Positions 1-5,189 of a stretch of DNA of 5,189 nt are shown here, in pieces. The notes below the pieces were generated by a model, which was not told the origin of the DNA, did no database searches, and saw only the letters and a program-made list of their open reading frames with translations. The translations under genes and the position numbers were made by a program. How positions within the stretch are numbered: the stretch's first letter is position 1; every line of letters begins with the position of its first letter. Source of the stretch: Bacillota bacterium (lineage in GTDB: Bacteria > Bacillota > Dethiobacteria > Dethiobacterales > Dethiobacteraceae); the NCBI GenBank assembly GCA_024650095.1, contig JANKMV010000180.1:1-5189 (forward strand), written 5' to 3'.

Positions 1-167
1 TCGCTACAATATAGATTGCTTTGCAGACTCCATGCTCCCCAAGACGGGGCACCATCAGAAGGATAGAAATATTCTTTTCCTAACGATTGACCGCTGTTGT
101 CAGGGGAGTATAAGAAACGCGTGCTTATTTGGTTCCCTCATCCGGCGTTTTTCAATACTGGCAACAC
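1..167. other. Left-edge region with no supportable gene
   Basis: Several short frames are open to the edge: plus 2-181, and two on the minus strand below about 140. None has a recognisable product, a good ribosome binding site or matching codon use. One minus frame could begin at ATG 55 and run off the edge, but it has no Shine-Dalgarno sequence. No tRNA, rRNA or known riboswitch pattern was recognised. It may be the flank of a gene lying to the left. Confidence 0.4.
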
Positions 168-197
168 TTGTCACTGGCTAGCTGCAAGTGATATAAT
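168..197 (+). promoter_or_regulatory. Predicted strong sigma-A promoter with extended -10, facing the end of yhhQ
   Basis: A -35 hexamer TTGTCA (168-173, 5 of 6 to consensus) is followed after 18 bases by a perfect -10 TATAAT (192-197), with TG one base upstream (189-190) giving an extended -10. Transcription would start near 204 and run rightward, meeting the terminator stem at 218-240 within about 15 bases and then reading antisense to yhhQ. No plus-strand gene follows. A 6-base inverted repeat, CACTTG (165-170) and CAAGTG (185-190), brackets the spacer and could be an operator. The motif match is direct; activity is inferred. Confidence 0.5.
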
Positions 198-215
198 ACC
201 CTTTTCACGACAAGG

Positions 216-240
216 AAAAAGCGGCCTCTGTGGCCGCTTT
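216..240 (-). terminator. Intrinsic terminator of the queF-yhhQ operon
   Basis: A perfect 9-bp stem (218-226 with 232-240) with a 5-base loop is followed on the minus strand by a T run formed by the end of the stem and the next two bases. It starts inside the yhhQ stop codon (239-241), so the gene and its terminator overlap. Because the stem begins with AAA and ends with TTT, and AGTTTT follows on the plus strand, it may also stop plus-strand transcripts weakly. Confidence 0.85.
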
Positions 241-910
241 AGTTTTCATTAACGCTTTGCGTGGGACAGTTAAGCTGTTCCTGTGTCCCATATTTTTTAG
301 TAAGAAAGACCATGGCATAGACGATGGGCGTATCGCACAGTGCAATGGCAGATTTAATCAGGTATTGACCGATAATCATGGGGATAAGCGGTATACCTGT
401 ACCATAAAAGGCAAGGCTGATAAATATCACCGTATCCAAGAGTTGTGACACGATGGTTGAGAGGTTATTACGGACCCATAAATGCCGGCCACCTGTTTTT
501 TCTTTCCAAAAAAGAAATGCCCAAATGTCATGGTACTGACTAATGAGATAGGCGATAAGGCTGGCCATCACAATCCGCATATTACTGCCCAAGACAGTGG
601 CAAACGCTTCATGCCCATCCCAAAACGGGGCAGCTGGCAAGATCAGTGCCAGGCGAATAAAGAGTGCCGATAACAAAACCGCCATAAAGCCTACCTTAAC
701 CACAAAACGTGTCCGCTCCTTGCCCCACACCTCGGCAATGGTATCGGTAGTAGCAAAAGTCAAAGAGTAACAAACCACGGCCGCAGGTGCAAAAAAGCCA
801 CCCACTACAATTATTTTTCCCGCAATAATATTACTCACAACTAATAAAACAGCAAAACAACAACTTAATAGTAAAAAGGCTTTTTCTTGCCTTGTTAGGG
901 TACTTTCCAT
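239..910 (-). CDS. yhhQ: YhhQ-family queuosine precursor (preQ0) transporter
   Basis: Integral membrane protein of the VUT/YhhQ (DUF165) family, whose E. coli member is needed for uptake of preQ0 and preQ1 for queuosine in tRNA. The 223-residue product has about six hydrophobic segments (roughly 11-32, 35-57, 70-92, 110-132, 150-172 and 175-204). Family-type motifs are SNIIAGKI (26-33), DTIAEVWGKERTR (56-68) and WVRNNLSTIVSQLLDT (145-160). An ATG 42 bases upstream (952) would give 237 residues but lies inside queF and has no ribosome site. The ATG at 910 has GAGGA (919-923) at 8 bases, and it starts 4 bases after the queF stop, so the two genes are probably translationally coupled. Its partner queF uses preQ0, which supports preQ0 as cargo; queuine or preQ1 remain possible. 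Family assignment is firm; substrate is inferred. Confidence 0.9.
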   Translation of the reverse strand: MESTLTRQEKAFLLLSCCFAVLLVVSNIIAGKIIVVGGFFAPAAVVCYSLTFATTDTIAEVWGKERTRFVVKVGFMAVLLSALFIRLALILPAAPFWDGHEAFATVLGSNMRIVMASLIAYLISQYHDIWAFLFWKEKTGGRHLWVRNNLSTIVSQLLDTVIFISLAFYGTGIPLIPMIIGQYLIKSAIALCDTPIVYAMVFLTKKYGTQEQLNCPTQSVNEN

Positions 911-914
911 TTCC

Positions 915-1322
915 TTAATCCTCACTCTGTGCGATAGCCGCTGCTTGTTCATAGCAGGCTGTGGCCCGTATGGTTATCCCACCGCGAGGCTTTTGATTAA
1001 CTGTTACTGTACAGTGATGCGGTTGGCAGGCTTCCCCCACATCATTGGCGATTTGTGCCGCCAATGCCTCACAGAAGACGCCTTCCTGGCGAAAACTCCA
1101 AAAATACAATTTCAAACTTTTACTTTCAATGCATAGTTGATCGGGTTCATACTCGATAATCACCGTTTCCCAATCGGGTTGACCTGTGATGGGGCAAACA
1201 CTTGTCACTTCATCACTTTCCAATACAATCGTCTTCACACCCTCGGGTTTAGGAAAAACATCGAGTTTACGAGAAGGTTCTTTTACAACCTTACCCAACG
1301 CAAAAAAATCTGACTGACTCAA
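915..1322 (-). CDS. queF: NADPH-dependent 7-cyano-7-deazaguanine reductase QueF (unimodular type)
   Basis: Cytosolic enzyme that reduces the nitrile of preQ0 to the aminomethyl group of preQ1 with two NADPH, the last step before preQ1 is inserted into tRNA by Tgt. The 135-residue product has the short, single-domain B. subtilis form. Cys43 in SVCPITGQPD is the thioimide-forming nucleophile, and Asp50, seven residues on, matches the Cys55/Asp62 pair of B. subtilis. The QueF motif ESKSLKLY (66-73) and a C-terminal QKPRGGI (110-116) are present. At the position of B. subtilis His96-Glu97 the protein reads Cys84-Glu85, so the usual His is replaced. The start is TTG (1320-1322), chosen because GAGGAGG lies 7 bases upstream and there is no internal Met. 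It is preceded by a preQ1 riboswitch and followed after 4 bases by yhhQ. Confidence 0.95.
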   Translation of the reverse strand: MSQSDFFALGKVVKEPSRKLDVFPKPEGVKTIVLESDEVTSVCPITGQPDWETVIIEYEPDQLCIESKSLKLYFWSFRQEGVFCEALAAQIANDVGEACQPHHCTVTVNQKPRGGITIRATACYEQAAAIAQSED

Positions 1323-1329
1323 AAAAAAA

Positions 1330-1336
1330 CCTCCTC
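1330..1336 (-). promoter_or_regulatory. Ribosome binding site of queF, overlapping the riboswitch
   Basis: GAGGAGG is followed by seven T residues and then the TTG start codon, an ideal distance that decides the non-ATG start. Its first bases are the 3' end of the preQ1 aptamer, so folding of the P2 pseudoknot should hide part of the site. The nine T residues at 1321-1329 include the first two bases of the start codon. Confidence 0.9.
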
Positions 1337-1367
1337 TGTTTTGATAAGGCGGGTTGCTACGACCGCC
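1334..1367 (-). promoter_or_regulatory. preQ1-I riboswitch (short, T. tengcongensis-like type)
   Basis: The 34-base element begins with GGCGG, which pairs with CCGCC as a 5-bp P1. The loop UCGUAGCAAC differs at only two of ten positions from the T. tengcongensis preQ1-I loop. The tail UUAUCAAAACA also nearly matches the A-rich J/L3 segment of that RNA. In T. tengcongensis numbering the ligand-contacting residues U6, C15 and A29 and the G11/C30 floor pair are all present (C15 at 1353, A29 at 1339). The 3' end runs into the queF Shine-Dalgarno sequence, so ligand binding should lower translation of queF and, through coupling, yhhQ. Motif matching was by eye, from memory of the published aptamer. 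The gene context, preQ1 synthesis and precursor import, strongly supports it. Confidence 0.93.
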
Positions 1368-1380
1368 GGGGAATTTCCCC
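1368..1380 (-). promoter_or_regulatory. Hairpin abutting the 5' side of the preQ1 riboswitch
   Basis: GGGGA and TCCCC form a 5-bp stem with a 3-base loop, and the last C directly touches the first G of riboswitch P1, so the two helices could stack. If transcription starts near 1381 this hairpin is the very 5' end of the mRNA and could protect it from 5'-dependent decay. The pairing is visible; the role is inferred. Confidence 0.55.
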
Positions 1381-1387
1381 TCGCTTT

Positions 1388-1416
1388 ACTTTACCAAGAA
1401 TTCGTCCTTCAGGCAA
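1388..1416 (-). promoter_or_regulatory. Predicted sigma-A promoter of the queF-yhhQ operon
   Basis: On the minus strand TTGCCT (1416-1411) is followed after exactly 17 bases by TAAAGT (1393-1388), each 4 of 6 to consensus, with TG at 1396-1395 giving an extended -10. The predicted start near 1381 places the whole leader, hairpin plus riboswitch, in the transcript. The hexamers are moderate, so this is a plausible rather than certain call. No better candidate was seen between here and the terminator at 1501. Confidence 0.45.
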
Positions 1417-1495
1417 GACCTAATATATAAGCAGCTATGCTTGCAGTACTGGTTACATTAGCCGCTTTACAAACTATAAAATGATTTACCAATAG

Positions 1496-1532
1496 AAAAA
1501 GAACACAGGACGGTACAAATTGTCCTGTGTTC
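1496..1532 (-). terminator. Intrinsic terminator after the sensor kinase gene
   Basis: A perfect 11-bp stem (1501-1511 with 1522-1532, GAACACAGGAC arms) with a 10-base loop is followed on the minus strand by TTTTT (1500-1496). The opposite side lacks a T run, so it acts on minus-strand transcripts. It lies about 60 bases after the kinase stop codon and separates that gene from the queF operon. Confidence 0.9.
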
Positions 1533-1545
1533 AAAATCATAGGCA

Positions 1546-1569
1546 ATTACGCTATCACGACAGCGTAAT
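1546..1569 (-). repeat. Inverted repeat in the kinase 3' untranslated region
   Basis: ATTACGCT (1546-1553) and AGCGTAAT (1562-1569) are perfect 8-base inverted arms with an 8-base loop between the kinase stop codon and its terminator. No T run follows, so it is not itself a canonical terminator. It may be an mRNA 3' stabilising hairpin or a protein site. The pairing is visible; function is unknown. Confidence 0.5.
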
Positions 1570-1593
1570 CGAGTGTGCCCCACTGGCGCTACT

Positions 1594-3654
1594 CTATTTT
1601 ACTTCATTTAGCATAACTTGACTAACCACATGACTAATCTCTTCAAGGCGATATGGCTTATAAATGGCACCTTTAAAACCAAATTTTTGATATTGAGTAA
1701 GTAAAGGTGCTGTTGTATAACCGCTAGAGATAATGGCCTTAACGTGAGGGTCGGCTCGCAATAGTTTATCAATCGCTTTTTGCCCCCCCATTCCACCACG
1801 TACCGTCATATCTAAGATAACCACATCGTACGTAGCTCCTCGCTGTTGTTCTCGTAAGTAAAACGCCACAGCTTCTTCTCCAGTAACGGCATAGTCCACA
1901 TCATAGCCAAGAATATGTAACATCTCCCCGGCTGTTTTACGCACCCCATATTCATCATCCATCAACAAAATTCTGCCCTGACCGTGAAGAATCTTTGTCT
2001 GATCAATAGCAGGGATGAATTCTTCGTGGGAAACCGGTAAATAGACATGAAAGGTAGCGCCCTTTCCCAATTCTGATTCCACAGTAATTTGACCACCATG
2101 TTGCTTGATAATGTTGTACGATGTTGCCAACCCTAAACCATTCCCCTGCTCCTTTGTAGTAAAATATGGATCGAAGATATGGAGTAAATGGTCGGCAGAA
2201 ATACCTACCCCGTTATCCTGAAATGATACCTTCGCATAATCACCTGCGGGTAGCAACGCCGTTTGCTGTCCGAGACTCTCGAGCACAACCGTAAGATGAA
2301 GCTTGCCACCATTGGGCATAGCTTGCACAGCATTTATCACTAGATTATTGACCACTTGGTTAAACTGTCCGATATCAATATTAACGGCAGGCAAGTGGTC
2401 TTCAAATGTATAGACGGGTTCTACATTGGTGCCACTAAGAGCAAACGTAACCATTTCAATCAGCGTTTCTTCCAGTGATGCTTGTCTTTTTATCAGGGGG
2501 CTACCCTTGGCAAAAGCCAACAACTGTTGCGTGAGCTCCTTGGTTTGCAGTGCAGCATGCTCTATTTCCCCCAGCTTACGGGAAACTTCTCGTTGGTCTT
2601 TGGCATATATTCTGGCAATGGAAAGGTTGCCAAGGATAACTGTCAGGATATTATTAAAATCATGGGCAATACCACTAGCTAAAATACTAATGGATTCTAG
2701 CTTGGTTGCTCTCAATATTTCTTCTTGCATTTTTTTGCGCTCACTAACATCACGGATTACCAGCATTTCTGCCGCTTTGCCTTTGTATACTAGGGGCGCA
2801 ATGCTTACCTCTAAGTTTACTACGCTTCCATCTGCACGAACACCCGTAATTTCATGCAAGACAAACGGATCCTCACTTTGCTGCTCTGTATTATATCGTC
2901 GCACAATTCTATTGATATCATCTGTATGTACATAATCAACAATATTTGTACCTACTAAACTGTCTGCATACGGGAGTCGCGCTAGCGTTGCAGCAACCGT
3001 ATTGGCAAAGACAATTTCACCTTTGATGTGGATAACGATGGCATCCGGAGAAATATTAATCAACTGGCGATATCTTTTCTCACTTGTCTGTAAACGATCC
3101 ACCATGTTTTTTCTACTTAACGCAATGGACGCGAATTCGCCAAAGGCTGTCCCTAGTGTGACATCATGTTCTGAAAACCCACTGGGTTTATTCACTAAAC
3201 CAAGCAACCCTGCAGTTTCTTCATTGTCAACTAAGGGAATAAACATGACATTTTCAAAGGGTATGTGCCCAGCAGGCATTTCTTTTATCCATTTACTCGT
3301 AGCAAAATTATTCTCATAGAAGACCTGGCCCGTCTGGTAGACATGTGCATGAAGTCCATCCACAGGTAAAGGTACATTTGTTGGTATGCGAAAAGGTATA
3401 TCGCCAAAATCAGTAAATAAAATCTTATTGGTGGTACGGTCTTCTCCCAAAATTGCCACAAATCCGGCAGACACACCAATAATCTGTTTGGCGATATTAT
3501 AGATATTGCGAACTACGTCATTAAACTCCGTTTGCTCTAGAATTGCACTTACACATGCCAAAATAGAGCTTACTTCTTGCTTATGTAGCGCATGATCAGT
3601 GAAACGTTTGTTGCGTAATTTTGACAGTGTAAAACCTTTTTGCAGTACCCGCAT
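1594..3654 (-). CDS. Hybrid sensor histidine kinase, GAF-PAS-HisKA-HATPase-REC
   Basis: Cytoplasmic two-component hybrid kinase of 686 residues; no membrane segment or signal peptide is visible. A GAF-like sensor region (about 24-183) is followed by PAS (about 190-313) ending in VIRDVSERKKMQEEI. HisKA carries phospho-acceptor His331 in GIAHDFNNIL. The ATPase has its N box around Asn441, DNGVGI (from Asp480), IFDPYFTTK (493-501) and GNGLGLAT (504-511). The C-terminal receiver (about 561-680) has acidic pocket Asp566/Asp567, acceptor Asp615, Ser643/Ser644 and Lys666, so it looks phosphorylatable. The receiver reads TVRGGMGG where TVPGGMGG is usual. The ATG at 3654 is preferred because GGAGG lies 6 bases upstream (3661-3665). 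An upstream ATG at 3705, with a weaker AGGA site, would add 17 residues. The signal is unknown, and no phosphotransfer protein or output regulator is adjacent. Terminators on both sides suggest a monocistronic gene. Confidence 0.93.
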   Translation of the reverse strand: MRVLQKGFTLSKLRNKRFTDHALHKQEVSSILACVSAILEQTEFNDVVRNIYNIAKQIIGVSAGFVAILGEDRTTNKILFTDFGDIPFRIPTNVPLPVDGLHAHVYQTGQVFYENNFATSKWIKEMPAGHIPFENVMFIPLVDNEETAGLLGLVNKPSGFSEHDVTLGTAFGEFASIALSRKNMVDRLQTSEKRYRQLINISPDAIVIHIKGEIVFANTVAATLARLPYADSLVGTNIVDYVHTDDINRIVRRYNTEQQSEDPFVLHEITGVRADGSVVNLEVSIAPLVYKGKAAEMLVIRDVSERKKMQEEILRATKLESISILASGIAHDFNNILTVILGNLSIARIYAKDQREVSRKLGEIEHAALQTKELTQQLLAFAKGSPLIKRQASLEETLIEMVTFALSGTNVEPVYTFEDHLPAVNIDIGQFNQVVNNLVINAVQAMPNGGKLHLTVVLESLGQQTALLPAGDYAKVSFQDNGVGISADHLLHIFDPYFTTKEQGNGLGLATSYNIIKQHGGQITVESELGKGATFHVYLPVSHEEFIPAIDQTKILHGQGRILLMDDEYGVRKTAGEMLHILGYDVDYAVTGEEAVAFYLREQQRGATYDVVILDMTVRGGMGGQKAIDKLLRADPHVKAIISSGYTTAPLLTQYQKFGFKGAIYKPYRLEEISHVVSQVMLNEVK

Positions 3655-3666
3655 CAATAACCTCCA
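3655..3666 (-). promoter_or_regulatory. Ribosome binding site favouring the kinase start at 3654
   Basis: TGGAGGT with the GGAGG core at 3661-3665 stands 6 bases before ATG 3654. It is much stronger than the AGGA (3711-3714) before the in-frame ATG at 3705. This is the reason for choosing the shorter protein. No convincing promoter was recognised in 3706-3784, the gap between recQ and this gene. Confidence 0.7.
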
Positions 3667-3772
3667 GCTGTTAAGACATGTGAGTACATATTCGACACTT
3701 TCCATGATATTCCTGCGTGAATATTCAATAAATTTACTTCTTTAACATTATTCGACTTTGCCCCTATGGGCA

Positions 3773-3820
3773 CAGGAAAACAAAAGTGTGAAGCAGGAGA
3801 GAAGTCTCCGGCTTCACACT
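3773..3820 (-). terminator. Intrinsic terminator of recQ
   Basis: A long hairpin spans 3785-3820. Ten outer pairs (AGTGTGAAGC with GCTTCACACT) and a further five inner pairs (GGAGA with TCTCC) are separated by one C/T mismatch and closed by a 4-base loop. On the minus strand it is followed by TTTGTTTT (3784-3777). The stem starts within the recQ stop codon (3819-3821), the same gene-terminator overlap seen at yhhQ. Confidence 0.9.
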
Positions 3821-5189
3821 ATTTGGGTAGAAATGTGCAAATCGTAGTGAGAAAATCCTCTCCGTATTTTTCTAATTTTACTTCACCTACTCCGCTTACA
3901 CGTAAAAGGGCGGCCTTATCAGAGGGTCTTTTTTCACACATTTGGCGGAGGGTAGCGTCGGAGAAAACAAGATACGGGGGTACGTTTTCACGATCAGCGA
4001 TTTCTTTACGTAGCTTGCGTAATTCTTCAAAAAGCCCATCTTCCACGACGAGCGTTTGCACTTGCATTTTTCGCCAAACACTCTCTTTTCCTTTAATAAC
4101 AGCGGCGGCCCGCTTACCCAGTTTAACAACAGGGTATGTTCCTTCCGTCAGGCGTAAGTACCCTTCCGCTGTCATGAAACCAATGAGGTCCCGTATGTCC
4201 TGTAAACTTTGCTCGGACAGTAAGCCATGCGTACTTAAACGATCAAATTTGAACTGACGTATTTTTTTATTTTTGGATCCCTTTAGAACTTCAGCGATCA
4301 AAGCAGCACCATAGCGTTCCTGCATACGATAGACGCAAGAAAGTACTTTCTGAGCAGCAAGGGTTACGTCAACGGCCTCGCGGTCATCCCTGCAGTTGGT
4401 ACAGTTACCACAATTATCACTAGCATTAGCTTCACCAAAATATTCTAGCAAGGTTTGGCGTAAACAGTTTGACGTATGGCAATAATCGATAACAATTTGC
4501 AGTTTACTAAACTCATGCTGGCGTCGCTGTGGCAGGTAAACAGTTTGCTCAATGAGGTATTTTTGCAGCAGCACATCCTGGGGGTGATAAAGTAAAATAC
4601 ATTCCCCCGGCTCTCCATCACGCCCCGCACGTCCAGCTTCCTGATAATAGGCTTCGATATTTTTTGGCATGCTGTAGTGAATGACAAAACGAACATTGGA
4701 TTTATCAATCCCCATACCAAAAGCATTGGTAGCCACGATAATGGGTAAATCATCGCGTAAAAAGGCTTCCTGGCTTTCCGCCCGCTCTGCTTCCTTCATG
4801 CCTGCATGATACCGACCTGCTGGGATGCCATGTTTTTGTAAAAGTTCCGCCAGTTTGTCCACATCTTTGCGCGTAGCTGCATAGATAATGCCCGATTGAC
4901 CGCGGTGGGCCTCGAGGTGGTTGAGCACAAACTCTTGTTTGTTTTCTCCACGGAAAACAGCGAAATGCAAATTTTTCCGATCAAAACCAGTCACAAACAC
5001 CTGTGATTCCAATAGCCCTAACAGTTTCACAATGTCTGCTTTAATCTCTAGTGTGGCTGTGGCTGTAAAAGCACCGATAACTGGTCTTTTAGGCAACGCC
5101 TTTATAAAGGGGGCAATTTTGCGGTAGCTGGGGCGAAAGTCATGTTTTGTGGTGCCATCCCCTAACACAATACCTGTGGCCTCTGCTTT
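3819..5189 (-). CDS. recQ: ATP-dependent DNA helicase RecQ, 5' part missing (runs off the right edge)
   Basis: 3'-5' superfamily 2 DNA helicase of recombination and fork repair. Numbering from GTG 5168, an internal codon rather than a convincing start, 449 residues are visible. They show HDFRPSY (9-15), motif III AFTATAT (33-39), motif IV GIIYAATRKDVDKL (93-106), motif V VATNAFGMGIDKSNVRFVIHY (145-165) and motif VI YYQEAGRAGRDG (174-185). Zinc-ligand cysteines follow at 235, 253, 256 and 259, then an RQC winged helix (about 262-360) and a C-terminal HRDC domain (about 372-445). The frame stays open to the edge (456 residues in all). Compared with ~590-residue homologues, the first ~140 residues, including Walker A, lie outside. 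Oddly, the 15 residues before HDFRPSY do not match the near-invariant DEAHCxSQWG that should be there. That end may be a junction, an insertion or an assembly error. The start is unknown. Confidence 0.93.
   Translation of the reverse strand, partial: KAEATGIVLGDGTTKHDFRPSYRKIAPFIKALPKRPVIGAFTATATLEIKADIVKLLGLLESQVFVTGFDRKNLHFAVFRGENKQEFVLNHLEAHRGQSGIIYAATRKDVDKLAELLQKHGIPAGRYHAGMKEAERAESQEAFLRDDLPIIVATNAFGMGIDKSNVRFVIHYSMPKNIEAYYQEAGRAGRDGEPGECILLYHPQDVLLQKYLIEQTVYLPQRRQHEFSKLQIVIDYCHTSNCLRQTLLEYFGEANASDNCGNCTNCRDDREAVDVTLAAQKVLSCVYRMQERYGAALIAEVLKGSKNKKIRQFKFDRLSTHGLLSEQSLQDIRDLIGFMTAEGYLRLTEGTYPVVKLGKRAAAVIKGKESVWRKMQVQTLVVEDGLFEELRKLRKEIADRENVPPYLVFSDATLRQMCEKRPSDKAALLRVSGVGEVKLEKYGEDFLTTICTFLPK

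Noticed and set aside
1..55. Minus-strand ATG at 55 opening a frame that leaves the window at the left
   Set aside because: There are only 18 codons, no Shine-Dalgarno sequence at a proper distance, and no recognised product. It cannot be supported without more sequence.
1..181. Plus-strand frame open from base 2 to a TAG at 179-181, possibly the end of a gene
   Set aside because: The predicted 59 residues are rich in Cys and Arg with no recognisable motif, and competing minus-strand frames are equally open. Nothing supports coding.
163..1209. Identical 13-mer AACACTTGTCACT at 163-175 and 1197-1209
   Set aside because: One copy lies inside queF coding sequence. A single 13-base match is not unexpected by chance in about 5 kb, and no longer repeat unit surrounds it.
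1341..1380. Resemblance of GAAATTCCCC followed by CGGCGGT to part of the FMN riboswitch
   Set aside because: The rest of the large FMN aptamer is missing and there is no room for it before queF. The same bases are fully explained by a small hairpin plus the preQ1-I aptamer, which also fits the gene.
1409..1490. Small minus-strand frame of about 27 codons in the queF leader, from TTG near 1490 to TGA near 1409
   Set aside because: There is no ribosome binding site, and it starts right after the kinase terminator and upstream of the predicted operon promoter. No recognisable peptide is encoded.
2426..2935. Long plus-strand frame of 169 codons opposite the kinase
   Set aside because: It is antisense to well-conserved PAS and HisKA coding sequence, is rich in Ser and Arg, and has no family resemblance. 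It is a shadow frame.
3766..4257. Plus-strand frame of 163 codons opposite the recQ C-terminus
   Set aside because: It is antisense to the conserved RQC and HRDC regions and crosses the recQ terminator. Its low-complexity composition marks it as a shadow frame.
5145..5189. Intein C-terminal junction as the cause of the RecQ break
   Set aside because: Inteins end in His-Asn (rarely Gln) before a Cys, Ser or Thr. Here the sequence before HDFRPSY ends in Thr-Thr-Lys, so no such junction is visible.

Overview
The window reads as a stretch of a bacterial chromosome, most likely from a member of the Bacillota. The reasons are moderate to low GC, strong GGAGG-type ribosome binding sites, a TTG start codon, compact intrinsic terminators and a class I preQ1 riboswitch. 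A clostridial or Negativicutes-like anaerobe would fit, but that is inference and no taxonomic marker gene is present. All four genes lie on the minus strand, so transcription order runs from high to low coordinates.

From right to left: (1) the 3' two thirds of recQ, running off the right edge, with helicase domain 2, zinc-binding, winged-helix and HRDC regions, closed by a strong terminator at 3785-3820. The last ~15 codons at the window edge do not match RecQ, although the gene resumes perfectly at the HDFRPSY motif. (2) A soluble hybrid sensor kinase (GAF-PAS-HisKA-HATPase-REC) with its own terminator at 1501-1532. No DNA-binding response regulator lies beside it. (3) A two-gene queuosine operon, queF followed by a YhhQ-type transporter, 4 bases apart, ending in a terminator that overlaps the yhhQ stop codon. 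(4) About 200 bases at the left edge without a supportable gene, but with a near-consensus plus-strand promoter facing the end of the operon.

The best-supported noncoding element is a preQ1-I riboswitch of the short T. tengcongensis type directly in front of queF, overlapping its Shine-Dalgarno sequence. The operon makes sense as one unit. YhhQ imports a 7-deazapurine such as preQ0, QueF reduces preQ0 to preQ1, and preQ1 feeds back on expression through the leader. The kinase and recQ are separated from this operon and from each other by terminators and are probably independent units.

I found no novel system such as a defence island, CRISPR array or intact mobile element. The points most worth a second look are the break in recQ at the helicase DEAH region, a Cys in place of the expected active-site His in QueF, the riboswitch/T-tract/TTG-start arrangement, and the convergent promoter at 168-197.
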